From assembly GCA_963762165.1 (NCBI GenBank), contig CAVXJN010000002.1, forward strand, positions 248,001-312,000: DNA of 64,000 nucleotides, read 5' to 3'. Below the pieces are notes generated by a model that saw only the letters and a program-made list of their open reading frames with translations, was not told the DNA's origin and made no database searches. Numbering within the stretch: position 1 is the stretch's first letter; the number at the start of each line of letters is the position of its first letter. The stretch is from CAVXJN01 sp963762165. GTDB taxonomy: Bacteria; Pseudomonadota; Gammaproteobacteria; JASBUN01. Positions 7,937 through 17,864 of the stretch are shown here, in pieces. Both the position numbers and the translations under genes were made by a program.

Positions 7937-9737
7937 ATGCTACATACCCATATCCGTAACTTCTCCATCATCGCCCACATCGATCACGGAAAATCCACTC
8001 TGGCTGACCGCTTCATTCAGGTATGCGGCGGTCTTGCCGACCGTGAAATGCAAGCTCAGGTGCTCGACTCCATGGATATCGAGCGCGAGCGCGGCATCAC
8101 CATCAAAGCTCAAAGCGTGACCTTGAACTACAAAGCGCGCGACGGTGAAATCTACCGTTTGAATTTCATCGACACGCCGGGCCATGTGGACTTTTCCTAT
8201 GAAGTGTCGCGCTCCCTGAAAGCCTGCGAAGGTGCGCTGTTGATCGTCGATGCCTCCCAAGGCGTGGAGGCGCAAAGCGTCGCCAACTGCTACACCGCAA
8301 TCGATCTGGGCCTTGAAGTCGTGCCGGTGCTGAACAAAATCGATCTGCCTGCCGCGGAACCCGAGCGGGTCGCGAAAGAGATCGAGGATATCATCGGCAT
8401 CGAGGCGGTTTCGGCCGTGAAAGTCAGTGCCAAGACGGGCGAGGGCGTGGAAGACATTCTTGAAGAGCTGGTGCGCCGGATTCCGCCTCCGGAGGGTGAT
8501 CCCGATGCGCCGCTGCAGGCGTTGATCATCGACTCCTGGTTCGACAATTTCGTCGGTGTGATTTCCCTGGTGCGGATCATGCACGGCACCATGCGGCCGA
8601 AGCAGAAGATCCGGGTCATGTCCACTGGTCGCAACCACCAGGTGGAACGCCTTGGGATCTTCTCCCCGAAGCAGGTGGATACCGAAACTTTGGGTGCGGG
8701 AGACGTCGGTTACGTGATTTCCGGCATCAAGGACATCGACGGCGCCCCGGTCGGTGACACGTTGACGGGCGTCGACAACCCGGCGGCCAAGCCCGTGCCC
8801 GGTTTCAAGAACGTGCAGCCGCGCGTGTTCGCCGGGTTGTTTCCGATCGAGGCCGATGACTACGAGGACTTTCGCGAAGCGCTGTCGAAGTTGCGCTTGA
8901 ACGACTCCGCGCTGCATTACGAACCCGAAACCTCCCAGGCACTGGGTTTCGGATTTCGGGTCGGCTTTCTCGGCATGCTGCATATGGAAATCGTGCAGGA
9001 GCGCCTGGAGCGCGAATATAATCTGGACCTGATCACCACGGCGCCCACCGTGATCTACGAGGTGGTGACCACCAAGGACGAAATACTGCACATCGACAAT
9101 CCCGCATCGCTGCCGCCGCTCAACGAGGTCGCGGAAATCCGCGAACCGATCATTCTTGCCAATATCCTGGTGCCGCAAGCCCACATCGGTCCGGTCATCA
9201 CGTTGTGCGAAGAAAAGCGGGGCTCGCAACGCAATATGCAGTATCTCGGCAGCCAGGTTTCGCTGGTGTACGAACTGCCTATGAGCGAAGTGGTGCTGGA
9301 TTTTTTCGACCGTCTGAAATCGGTCAGCCGCGGTTTTGCGTCGTTCGATTACCAGTTCGAACGATTTCAGGCAGCGCCTCTCGGTGAAGCTCGACTTGCT
9401 GATCAATGGCGAGCGGGTGGATGCGCTTTCGATCATCGTTCATCGCGAGCAGTCGCAAAGTCGCGGCCGCGATCTGGCCGAGCGCATGCGCGAAATCATC
9501 CCGCGGCAAATGTTCGACGTGGCGATTCAGGCGGCGGTGGGGGCGCAGATTATCGCCCGCACCACCGTCAAGGCGCTGCGCAAGAATGTGACCGCCAAGT
9601 GTTACGGCGGCGATATCACGCGCAAGAAGAAACTCCTGGAGAAGCAAAAGGCCGGCAAAAAGCGCATGAAACAGGTGGGCAAGGTCGAGATTCCCCAGGA
9701 GGCCTTCCTGGCGGTGCTCCAGGTGGGAAAAAAATAA
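7937..9737 (+). CDS. lepA: Elongation factor 4 (LepA), frameshifted in this sequence
   Basis: LepA is a ribosome-binding GTPase related to EF-G that affects translation under stress. The G domain has AHIDHGKSTL (P-loop), ERERGITI, DTPGH and NKIDLP. The domain order is that of LepA. The first frame is LepA-like to ...FQAAPL at 9382. The conserved tail (KLDLLINGERVDALS ... AKCYGGDITRKKKLL ... AFLAVLQVGKK) continues one base later, from GTG 9384 to the stop at 9737. One extra G at 9383/9384 restores a protein of about 599 residues. The uncorrected frame would end at 9745 with an unrelated tail. A sequence error is more likely than a real break. Confidence 0.94.
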
Positions 9738-9755
9738 CGCTCTGATAGACTTTCC

Positions 9756-9778
9756 GGCTTGCGGTCTGTACGCAAGCC
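9756..9778. repeat. Perfect hairpin between lepA and lepB
   Basis: GGCTTGCG (9756-9763) and CGCAAGCC (9771-9778) form a perfect 8-bp stem with a 7-base loop, 18 bp after the lepA stop and 22 bp before lepB. No T-run follows, so it does not look like an intrinsic terminator. It could affect mRNA processing or stability. Confidence 0.6.
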
Positions 9779-9799
9779 ACGCAACCGTGGGGATTCCGT

Positions 9800-10606
9800 A
9801 TGCAGTTCGATTTTCCGACCATTCTGTTTCTGGCCGCCCTTGTCACCGGACTGATCTGGGGGTTGGACGCGTTGTTTTTCGCCCGCAGCCGCGCTGCGCG
9901 GGCCGGCGACGGCAAACGGGCGAAAGAGCCGTTGCTGGTCGAGTATTCGCGGTCATTTTTCCCGATCATCCTGATCGTGCTGCTCCTGCGCTCGTTTTTG
10001 GTCGAGCCGTTCCGGATTCCGTCCGGTTCGATGATGCCAACCCTGCGCGACGGCGATTTCATTCTTGTGAACAAGTTCGCATACGGAATCCGGCTTCCGG
10101 TTATCAATAAGAAGATCATCGATGTCGGCAATCCCCACCGGGGCGACGTCGTCGTGTTCCGATATCCGAAAAATCCGGCGGTGGACTATATCAAGCGAAT
10201 CGTCGGATTGCCGGGAGACCACATCACTTATCGGGACAAGCGCGTGTATGTGAACGGCAAGGAACTGAAGTACGAAGACCTGGGGGTGTACGAGGGCACC
10301 GGCGTGGGTATCCCGATGTCGGGAGCCAGCCTGCTGGCCGAGCAACTCGGTGACACCAAGCACGACATTCTGCTCGAGCGTTCGCATTACGAACGCCGTT
10401 ACGATTGTCTCGACGGCAATGAGTTCACAGTGCCGGACGGCAGGTACTTCGTCATGGGAGATAATCGCGATAACAGCAACGACAGTCGCTTCTGGTGCGC
10501 AGTCCCCGACGAGAATTTGATTGGCAAGGCGTTTTTGGTTTGGATGAACTGGGATCCGGTTGATAGTTCAGTGATATGGGGCCGGGTTGGTGAGCGGATC
10601 CACTGA
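9800..10606 (+). CDS. lepB: Signal peptidase I
   Basis: LepB cleaves signal peptides from exported proteins at the outer face of the inner membrane. The 268-residue protein has two N-terminal membrane segments (about 7-28 and 53-66). The catalytic dyad is Ser77 in PSGSMMPTL and Lys132 in DYIKRIVGLPGD. The C-terminal box GDNRDNSNDSRFWG-like (about 220-233; here ends RFWC) is present. It follows lepA by 62 bp, the common lepA-lepB-rnc-era order. Confidence 0.96.
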   Translation: MQFDFPTILFLAALVTGLIWGLDALFFARSRAARAGDGKRAKEPLLVEYSRSFFPIILIVLLLRSFLVEPFRIPSGSMMPTLRDGDFILVNKFAYGIRLPVINKKIIDVGNPHRGDVVVFRYPKNPAVDYIKRIVGLPGDHITYRDKRVYVNGKELKYEDLGVYEGTGVGIPMSGASLLAEQLGDTKHDILLERSHYERRYDCLDGNEFTVPDGRYFVMGDNRDNSNDSRFWCAVPDENLIGKAFLVWMNWDPVDSSVIWGRVGERIH

Positions 10607-10625
10607 GGCCGCACGAGGGGGAACC

Positions 10626-11000
10626 ATGTACAGACACAAACAAACAGGCATGACTGCGCTGGGTTGGCTGATCGTGTTGGGATTGATCGGTTTTTTCGCA
10701 CTGGTCACGATTCGGGTGACGCCGATGTATCTGGAATCGTTCAATGTCGCAGGTGCTCTTGAATCTCTCAAGAGTGAGCCCCTCGTAACCCAGAAGAGCA
10801 TCGCCGAGATCCACAAGTTGTTGCAGCGCCGCTTCGACGTCAACGACATCAAGCACGTCAACCCCAAAACCGACGTCAAAGTTGAAAAACAGGAAGGTAT
10901 CCTGAAAGTTACCATCGCCTATGAATCCCGAACCCACTTGCTGGGCAACCTGGATGTAGTGGGTGTGTTCAACAAGCACATTGAGATCATCGGCCACTGA
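10626..11000 (+). CDS. DUF4845 membrane-anchored protein
   Basis: This 124-residue protein has one N-terminal membrane segment (about 8-30, GMTALGWLIVLGLIGFFALV) and a small outward domain with TIRVTPMYLESFNV and VKVEKQEGILKVTIAYESR. DUF4845 proteins of this shape sit between lepB and rnc in many gamma- and betaproteobacteria; their function is unknown. A GAGGGGG ribosome site precedes ATG 10626, which is preferred to the ATG at 10587. The stop overlaps the rnc start by one base. Confidence 0.85.
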   Translation: MYRHKQTGMTALGWLIVLGLIGFFALVTIRVTPMYLESFNVAGALESLKSEPLVTQKSIAEIHKLLQRRFDVNDIKHVNPKTDVKVEKQEGILKVTIAYESRTHLLGNLDVVGVFNKHIEIIGH

Positions 11001-11674
11001 TGACTACGCTCGACCGGCTTTCGGAACGACTCGGCCTTCAATTCAAGGAGCGCGCGCTGCTCGAAGAGGCCACGACGCACCGCAGCGCCGGCAGCAGAAA
11101 CAACGAGCGACTCGAATTCCTGGGCGACGGGGTGCTGAATTTCGTCATCGCCGGCGAACTGTTCGAGCGCTATCCTCGGGCCAGCGAGGGAGAACTCAGC
11201 CGGCTGCGGTCCTCGCTGGTCAAAAAGGAAAAACTTGCCGAGCTTGCTGCGCAGCTGGACCTGGGCAGCTATCTGAAACTCGGTTCCGGCGAGTTGAAGA
11301 GCGGCGGATTCCGCCGCGCCTCGATCCTGGCCGACGCCCTGGAAGCGATTTTCGGCGCGACCTATCTTGATGGCGGCTTCGACATCGTGCGCCAGGCGAT
11401 ACTGCGCTTGTACGCCGCCGACCTGTCCAGTCTGCCCGACGTCGCGGATCTCAAGGATCCGAAAACCCAACTGCAGGAATTGCTGCAATCGCGAAAACTG
11501 ACATTGCCCGAATACAGTGTCGTTGAAGTGCACGGCGAGGCACACGCCCAAACCTTCAAGGTCGCCTGCAGAATACCCGGGCTCGATCAGCCCAGCTACG
11601 GCGTCGGCGAAAGCCGTCGGCGCGCCGAACAAGAGGCAGCGCGACATGCGCTGCAAATTCTGGAATCACGCTAG
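11000..11674 (+). CDS. rnc: Ribonuclease III
   Basis: RNase III cuts double-stranded RNA, including rRNA precursors and regulatory duplexes. The 224-residue protein has the nuclease signature NERLEFLGDGVLNFVI (about 35-50) with its catalytic Glu and Asp, and a second acidic site in ADALEAIFGATYLDGG (about 111-126). The C-terminal double-strand RNA-binding domain (about 150-222) ends with SRRRAEQEAARHALQIL. One residue differs from the usual GDSVLN (G for S). Start and stop overlap or nearly touch its neighbours, implying one transcript. Confidence 0.97.
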   Translation: MTTLDRLSERLGLQFKERALLEEATTHRSAGSRNNERLEFLGDGVLNFVIAGELFERYPRASEGELSRLRSSLVKKEKLAELAAQLDLGSYLKLGSGELKSGGFRRASILADALEAIFGATYLDGGFDIVRQAILRLYAADLSSLPDVADLKDPKTQLQELLQSRKLTLPEYSVVEVHGEAHAQTFKVACRIPGLDQPSYGVGESRRRAEQEAARHALQILESR

Positions 11675-11676
11675 TC

Positions 11677-12567
11677 ATGTTTCGCTGCGGCTATGTAGCA
11701 TTGATCGGAAGGCCGAATGTGGGCAAGTCCACGCTGTTGAATCGCTTGCTGGGGCAAAAGCTCAGCATCACAGCCGACAAACCACAGACGACACGGCACC
11801 GCATCGTCGGCATCAAGACCGTCACCGACGCTCAATTGTTGTACGTCGACACGCCGGGCCTGCATACCCATGCTAAAAAAGCGATGAACCGCTATCTCAA
11901 CCGTGCGGCAAGCAGCACCTTGCATGAAGTGGACGTCGTGGCATTCGTGGTCGAAGCGCAGAAATGGACCGATGACGATCAGGCGGTGCTGGACCGGTTG
12001 TCGGAACTGTCCGTGCCGGTATTTGCGGTAATCAACAAGATCGACCGGGTTCAGGACAAAGCGGCGCTTTTGCCGTTTCTACAGGCGATGTCGCAGCGGT
12101 TCGAATTCGCCGAGATCGTCCCGGTATCTGCGCAGAGCGGCAGCAATGTGGAACAATTGGAGCAGGCATTGAAGCTGCGACTGCCGGAAGGTGATCCGGT
12201 TTACGACGCGGACCAGCTGACCGATCGTTCGTCCCGTTTCATTGCCGCGGAGCTGATCCGCGAGAAACTTACCCGCAGATTGCAACGTGAACTGCCCTAC
12301 GCGTTGACGGTGGAAATTGAGCAGTTCAAGGAGCATGACGGCGTTTTGCATATCGACGGACTGATTTGGGTCGAACGGGATTCGCAGAAGTCCATTGTCA
12401 TTGGTAAAGGCGGCGCGATGCTCAAGGAAGTGGGTCGGCAGGCCAGAACGGACATGGAAAAGACCTTTGACGCGAAGGTTTATCTGCGCTTGTGGGTGAA
12501 GGCGAAGGAGGGCTGGTCCGACGATGAACGCAGCCTTAAAAGCCTGGGTTACTCGGACGATTTGTGA
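11677..12567 (+). CDS. era: GTPase Era
   Basis: Era binds 16S rRNA and helps mature the small ribosomal subunit. The 296-residue protein has GRPNVGKSTLLN (G1, about 10-21), a switch region ending in QTTRHRI, DTPGLH (G3) and NKID (G4, about 118-121). A KH domain occupies about 200-290 with the SIVIGKGGAMLKEVG RNA-binding loop. It begins 2 bp after rnc, the conserved rnc-era pair. Confidence 0.97.
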   Translation: MFRCGYVALIGRPNVGKSTLLNRLLGQKLSITADKPQTTRHRIVGIKTVTDAQLLYVDTPGLHTHAKKAMNRYLNRAASSTLHEVDVVAFVVEAQKWTDDDQAVLDRLSELSVPVFAVINKIDRVQDKAALLPFLQAMSQRFEFAEIVPVSAQSGSNVEQLEQALKLRLPEGDPVYDADQLTDRSSRFIAAELIREKLTRRLQRELPYALTVEIEQFKEHDGVLHIDGLIWVERDSQKSIVIGKGGAMLKEVGRQARTDMEKTFDAKVYLRLWVKAKEGWSDDERSLKSLGYSDDL

Positions 12568-12585
12568 TCTTCGGCCACGGCCGCG

Positions 12586-13314
12586 ATGAAAGTCGACCTA
12601 CAAGCGGGTTTCGTACTGCATTCCCGTCCCTATCGGGACACCAGCGCCCTGGTGGAAGCGTTTACCGCCGGCTACGGTCGGATCGGCTTGGTGGCGCGCG
12701 GCGCGCGCTCGGAGAAGTCGCGGCTTCGGGGCCTGTTGCAACCGTTTCGGCGCGTACTGTTGTCCTGGTCGGGACGGGGCGAACTCCAGACGCTGCATGC
12801 AGCGGAGGAAGTCGGGCCCGCGCTGCACCTTTCGGGCGCGCGCCTTATCAGCGGTTTCTACGTCAACGAGTTGATGATGCGTCTGAGCCATCGGGGCGAC
12901 GCCAATACGCAGTTGTTCGCCGCCTATGCGGCGACTTTGCAATCCCTGGCCGCGGCGGAGGACCCGAGCCGAACTTTGCGTGTGTTCGAAAAACGGTTGC
13001 TGGAATCGCTGGGATACGGCTTGCAGTTGCAACACGATACCCACGGTACGCCGATCGATCCCGGCTGCCGCTATGGTTACGCGATCGAGATCGGCCCGGT
13101 ACCGATCGCGGCTGCCGGTCCGTCGGATCTGGAGATCAGTGGCGCAACGTTACTGGCACTGGCGGCCGAAAGTGTCGATGATCTTCGGTGCGCGCGCGAG
13201 AGCAAGGCGCTGATGCGGTTCATCCTGGGATACTATCTGGGGCCGCAACCGCTGCACAGCAGGGCGCTTTTCCGCACTCTGCCGGGCGAGACGGAACCGC
13301 CGCCCACCAATTGA
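12586..13314 (+). CDS. recO: DNA repair protein RecO
   Basis: RecO works with RecF and RecR to load RecA at gaps and to anneal DNA. The 242-residue protein has the N-terminal OB fold (about 1-80) with AGFVLHSRPYRDTSALVEAFT and the phrase LVARGARSEKSRLRGLLQPF, typical of RecO. The C-terminal helical domain ends in FILGYYLGPQPLHSRALFR. No zinc cysteines are seen, as usual in gammaproteobacteria. It follows era by 18 bp, as in Pseudomonas. Confidence 0.93.
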   Translation: MKVDLQAGFVLHSRPYRDTSALVEAFTAGYGRIGLVARGARSEKSRLRGLLQPFRRVLLSWSGRGELQTLHAAEEVGPALHLSGARLISGFYVNELMMRLSHRGDANTQLFAAYAATLQSLAAAEDPSRTLRVFEKRLLESLGYGLQLQHDTHGTPIDPGCRYGYAIEIGPVPIAAAGPSDLEISGATLLALAAESVDDLRCARESKALMRFILGYYLGPQPLHSRALFRTLPGETEPPPTN

Positions 13315-13338
13315 CCGCACGACAAAGCGAGTTTTGAT

Positions 13339-14102
13339 ATGAAAGCCTCATCTGCGATTTTGCTCGGCGTAAACATCGACCACGTCGCCACCCTGCGCCA
13401 ATCCCGAGGCACGCGCTTTCCGGATCCCGTTCACGCCGCGTTTCGCGTCCGAGCAGGCGGGGGCCGACGCCATTACCGTGCACTTGCGTGAGGACCGGCG
13501 TCATATACAGGAGCGCGACGTCGAGATTCTCTGCCGTACGGTCTCCCGACTCAATTTGGAAATGGCCGTGACCGAAGACATGGTGGCCATCGCCGAGCGT
13601 CTGCAACCGGGCAGACTGCTGCCTGGTGCCGGAACGGCGCCAGGAGTTGACCACCGAAGGCGGTTTGGATGTGGCTGGGCAGGCGCAGCGGATCGGAGAC
13701 GCATGCGCACGCCTTCGCGACGCAGGTATACGGGTATCGTTGTTTATCGATCCCGAGCCGAAGCAATTGGAAGCGGCGGCCCGTGTGGGCGCGCCAGTGG
13801 TGGAAATTCATACTGGGCGGTTCGCCGATGCCGATACGAGCGCCTTGCGCGAACATGAGTTCGAGCGCATCCGCGACGCGGTGCAAGGCGGCATCGACCT
13901 CGGTATGCAAGTCAACGCAGGACACGGTTTGAACTATGAAAACGTGCAGCGGATCGCCGCCCTGGCCGGGGTGCGTGAGCTCAATATCGGCCATGCCATC
14001 GTTGCGCGTGCCGTATTCACGGGTCTGGCGGAGGCGGTGGCGGAGATGAAACGATTAATGGTTGCGGCGCACAGTGGCGCTCATGTCGGTTCCGGCGGCT
14101 GA
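13339..14102 (+). CDS. pdxJ: Pyridoxine 5'-phosphate synthase PdxJ, frameshifted twice in this sequence
   Basis: PdxJ condenses 1-deoxyxylulose 5-phosphate with 3-amino-2-oxopropyl phosphate to make pyridoxine phosphate. The frame starts at ATG 13339 with LLGVNIDHVATLRQSRGT. It breaks near 13440: an extra base in TTTCGCG hides ASEQAGADAITVHLREDRRH. It breaks again near 13613: an extra G hides the conserved ADCCLVPERRQELTTEGGLD. The rest (ELNIGHAIVARAVF) is intact to 14102. Corrected length is about 253 residues, normal for the family. Both changes are +1. The end overlaps the end of the convergent kinase gene by 22 bp. The usual downstream acpS is absent. Confidence 0.92.
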
Positions 14103-16865
14103 CCGAGGTTTTCCGCCAGCAGTCGTTCCATATCGTGATTGAGTGTATCCATGTGCTGCTCCAGATCCGGGTCCCGGTTCTTGACGGCTCTTTCCACGCG
14201 GGCTGCGGAGGCGCGTAACGATTCTACGGCGCAATAGGATGCCGCGCCGTGAAGTTTGTGCGCTTCCGATTCCATGGTTTCGAATTCCCCGGCTTCGAAC
14301 GCGCTATTCAATCGTTTTCGCATTTCCGGAAGTTCCGCCAACAACATCGTGAACAGCTCTCGCGCCAATTCCTCGTTACCGCCGGCAATACGGATGGCGC
14401 GGGTGCGGTCTGATTCCGCTTGCGGCGTAGACGGATTTTCCGGATCCGGTTCCGCCACGGGCGGATGAAGATACTGGATCGAGTGTTCGCAATCCCCTGG
14501 ATTGAGTGAATCAAGCCAGCGATAGGCCATTTCCCAAAGCTCACTTTCATGTACCGGTTTCATCACGCAATCGTCGAAACCGGCGCGGATCAGACGCTCC
14601 CGCTCGTCCAGCAATACAGCAGCGGTTACCGCAATCACCGGCGTGCGTCGGGTTTCCCGGTCCAGTCCTCGAATGCGTTCGACGGTATCCATCCCGTTCA
14701 TGCCGGGCATCTGGATATCCATGAAAATCAGATCGTAGCGGGTGCTTGTCAACTTGCGTAACGCTTCCTCTCCGCCAGCCGCGGTGTCGACTGTCGCGCC
14801 CGCCTTTGCGTAAAGAGTGCACAGCAATTTCCGGTTGCTAACGTGATCGTCGACGACCAGCATCCGGATCGAGGAAAGATCGGGAAGTCCATCGTCTTCG
14901 CTTGGCGATGCTCCATTCGATGCAGCGGTCGAGACTTTGCCCGGGCTCAACGCCTGTTCGAGCATCGCCTGCATTTCGCTTCGGGGGACGATCTTGGGCA
15001 GCGCAATTGCGGCACCGGCGGCAGTGGCCTCATCAAGCAAGCGGCGGTTCACAGTGCTCATCAAAACGACTACGTCGCACTGCGGGTCGCTGGCGGTTCG
15101 ATTGAGAAAGTTGTCAACCTTGGGATCGTCCAATTCCTCCGGTCGCAAGCCCACGAATGCCAGACGCGGCGGGTCTGACGCCCCCAAGCGGCGCTCCAAT
15201 TCACTGAGTTCGATTATCGGCTCCACCCGCATTCCCCACGCTTCGAGTTGTGCCGTGAGTGCAGTGCGTTGCAACTCGTCGTGTTCATATACTGCCGCGC
15301 GCACGCCGTCGAAAGGTTGCAGAGGTGCGATCTGCAATGCCGCGTTGGCCTGCAATTCGGCACGTAGGCTGAACCAGAACGTCGAACCTTCGCCGGGGGT
15401 GCTCTCCAGGCCGATGGTCCCGCCCATTTGTTCGGCGAGTCGCTTGCAGATCACCAAGCCGCCGACTTCCCGGGCTTCGCGACCAGTCGGCCTGCGCAAA
15501 GCCGGCAAACAGACGCGTCCGGTCCGATTCCTCCAAGCCGACACCGGTATCCTGGACGCTGATGCGTAGTTCGCTGCCGTCGGCAGTTTCGCCCCCGATC
15601 ATGACCCGCACGACAATACGGCCACGCTGGGTGAATTTCACGGCATTGCCGATCAGGTGCATCAGCATCTGCCGAACGCGCACCGCATCGCCGATCAATA
15701 GCTCGGGAACGTCGATATAGAACAGCAGCACGAGGTCGAGCTGTTTGTCGTATGCAGCGGGCGCCATGATCGAAAGTGCGCCGTCGACCACTTGCCGTAG
15801 ATCGAACGGTGCGTGATCGAGCCGCAGATCGCCGGCGGCAATGCGGGAGAAGTCGAGAAAGTCGTTGATGGCAATCAGTAGGCTGTTGGCCGCATCGCGG
15901 ACCATGCACGCGTAATTCCGTTGTTCCCGGTTCAAGGGCGTTTTCAGCAGCAAATTGGTGAACCCGGTGATGGCGTTCATCGGCGTGCGAATTTCGTGGC
16001 TGATGTTGGCCAGGGATTCCGATTTGATGCGTTCGCCTTCGGTGGCCTGGGTGCGGGCCGATTCCAACATGCGGTTTTTGGTTTCCAGGTGCGTAAGTGT
16101 GTCGAGGAGGTCTTCAGTGGCTCGGTCCACACGCGACTGCATACTGTGCCGCATGCTTTCCAGTGCCGCGCCCATTTGCTCGACACCGCGCTCCAACGCC
16201 CTGAGTTCGCCGCTGGAGCTGGCATGGGAGGTTTGCTCGAAGTGTCCGTCGCCGAACGCGTGTACCGCCTCGCTCAATTTCAGCTCCGGGCGGATCACGG
16301 CACGCCCGAGCCGCAGAGCGAGGAGTGCACTCAGGGCGAGGGCCAGGCAAGCCGTCAATACCCCACTCGCGACGACCTGTCGTTGCCGTTGTGCAAGTGC
16401 ATGGCGTGACAAGCGGATTTCCGCCCACCCGGCTGGTGCCGGTGGCCCCGCGCTTGTCATCGTCGCCGAGTTGTCGGGCTGGGCGTAATACGGACTGCGA
16501 AAGCTGAGTGAGTCGCTGGATTCCGGCGCCGTTCTCGGCAACTGTAGCAGCGTCAAGCCCGTGGCATCGGTCAGCGTGACCGATAGGACGCCAGGTTCCT
16601 TCTGCAGTGCTCCGGCGACGGCCGCCAAAATCCGACGGTCGTGGGTTGCGGAAGCGTTCGCCGCGACGGCCGTCAGTTCCCGGGCCAGACGCTGTCCGCG
16701 GCGCTGGGTTGCGCGCTGTGCGGACCCCAGTTGCGCGTGGATGAAATAGGCCGTCAACGCCACCGTAAGCACGGCTGCCGGCGCAATGGCCAGTGCCAGC
16801 ACCCGTGTACGTATTCCCCAATTGTGTTTGGCGTGGCTCAAACCCGTGTCCGTGGCGGTATCCAT
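14081..16865 (-). CDS. barA: Hybrid sensor histidine kinase, BarA/GacS type, frameshifted in this sequence
   Basis: This is a phosphorelay kinase of about 928 residues after correction. In order: membrane segment (about 22-45), a short periplasmic domain, a second segment (about 165-187), HAMP, HisKA with His290 in ANISHEIRTPMN, and HATPase with the N box HLIGNAVKF. Then come a degenerate receiver (about 524-640) lacking the Asp, a complete receiver (about 666-785; DD, phospho-Asp in FMDIQMPGMNG, Lys in MKPVH), and an Hpt domain with His near 869 (AHKLHGAAS). An extra base near 15477 breaks the frame. The ATPase G2 box reads VGGLVIC and seems to lack the expected TGLG. Placement beside cysM and rlmD matches Pseudomonas gacS, which acts through GacA. 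Confidence 0.88.
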
Positions 16866-16957
16866 TCCGGGGCGCGGTCGGCGTGTGATATATTCTGGTG
16901 CCGATCCGCGTCGTATCCACTAGCGTCCGGCCTTTTCCATAGAGTACACGCAAATCG

Positions 16958-17849
16958 ATGGAATTCCCTACTTTAGAAGCATTCGTCGGCAACACACCGC
17001 TGGTGCGCCTGCAGCGTCTGCCCGGGGCCAGCAGCAATACCGTACTGGTCAAACTGGAAGGCAACAACCCGGCTGGTTCGGTGAAAGACCGCGCGGCGCT
17101 GTCCATGATCCGCCATGCCGAGGCACGCGCGGTGATTCAACCCGGGCGACACTTTGATCGAGGCCACCAGCGGCAATACCGGCATCGCCCTGGCCATGGC
17201 GGCGGCCATCAAGGGCTATCGCATGATCCTGATCATGCCCGAGCATATGAGCGCCGAGCGGCGCGCGGCCATGAAAGCCTACGGCGCCGAAATCATTCTG
17301 GTGTCCCGGGAAAGCGGCATGGAAGGCGCGCGGGATCTGGCGACCGAAATGGCCGCCCGGGGCGATGGCAAGGTTCTCGACCAGTTCAGCAATCCCGACA
17401 ACCCGTTGGCCCATTACGAATCCACGGGTCCCGAGATCTGGCGCGATACCCACGGCGCTGTGACCCATTTCGTGAGCTCCATGGGTACCACCGGCACCAT
17501 CATGGGCACTTCGCGTTATCTCAAAGAGCAAAGCGCCGATGTCCAGATTGTGGGTGTGCAGCCCACCGAGGGTTCCAATATCCCCGGCATTCGGCGTTGG
17601 TCGGAAGCTTATTTGCCACGCATCTACGAGCCCGCACGCGTCGATCGCGTGCTCGACGTCAGTCAGCAGGAAGCCGAAGACATCACCCGGCGACTGGCTG
17701 CGGAGGAGGGCATTTTCGCCGGCGTTTCCTCCGGTGGTGCGGTCGCAGCGGCGCTGCGTTTGAGCGAAGAACTGGAAGACGCCGTCATCGTCAGCATCAT
17801 CTGCGATCGCGGCGACCGCTATTTATCCACCGGCGTGTTTCCGGACTGA
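16958..17849 (+). CDS. cysM: Cysteine synthase B, frameshifted in this sequence
   Basis: CysM makes L-cysteine from O-acetylserine with sulfide or thiosulfate, using PLP. The first frame has GNTPLVRLQRLP and the PLP lysine in GSVKDRAA (Lys43). It breaks at 17147, where one extra C in CCCGGGCGAC hides the conserved GDTLIEATSGNTGIALA loop. The second frame runs intact to TGA 17847-17849 and has MGTTGTIMG, EGSNIPGIRRW and the C-terminal SSGGAVAAALR. Corrected length is about 296 residues, typical of CysM rather than the longer CysK. The PGIRRW stretch also favours CysM. Confidence 0.94.
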
Positions 17850-17864
17850 TTTGAAGCATAAGTC

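Noticed and set aside
7940..9436. Minus-strand ORF of 498 codons opposite lepA
   Set aside because: Antisense of a conserved GTPase gene.
9336..9737. A separate small gene for the lepA C-terminal domain
   Set aside because: The sequence is the ordinary LepA tail; one base restores a single gene, so a split gene is not needed.
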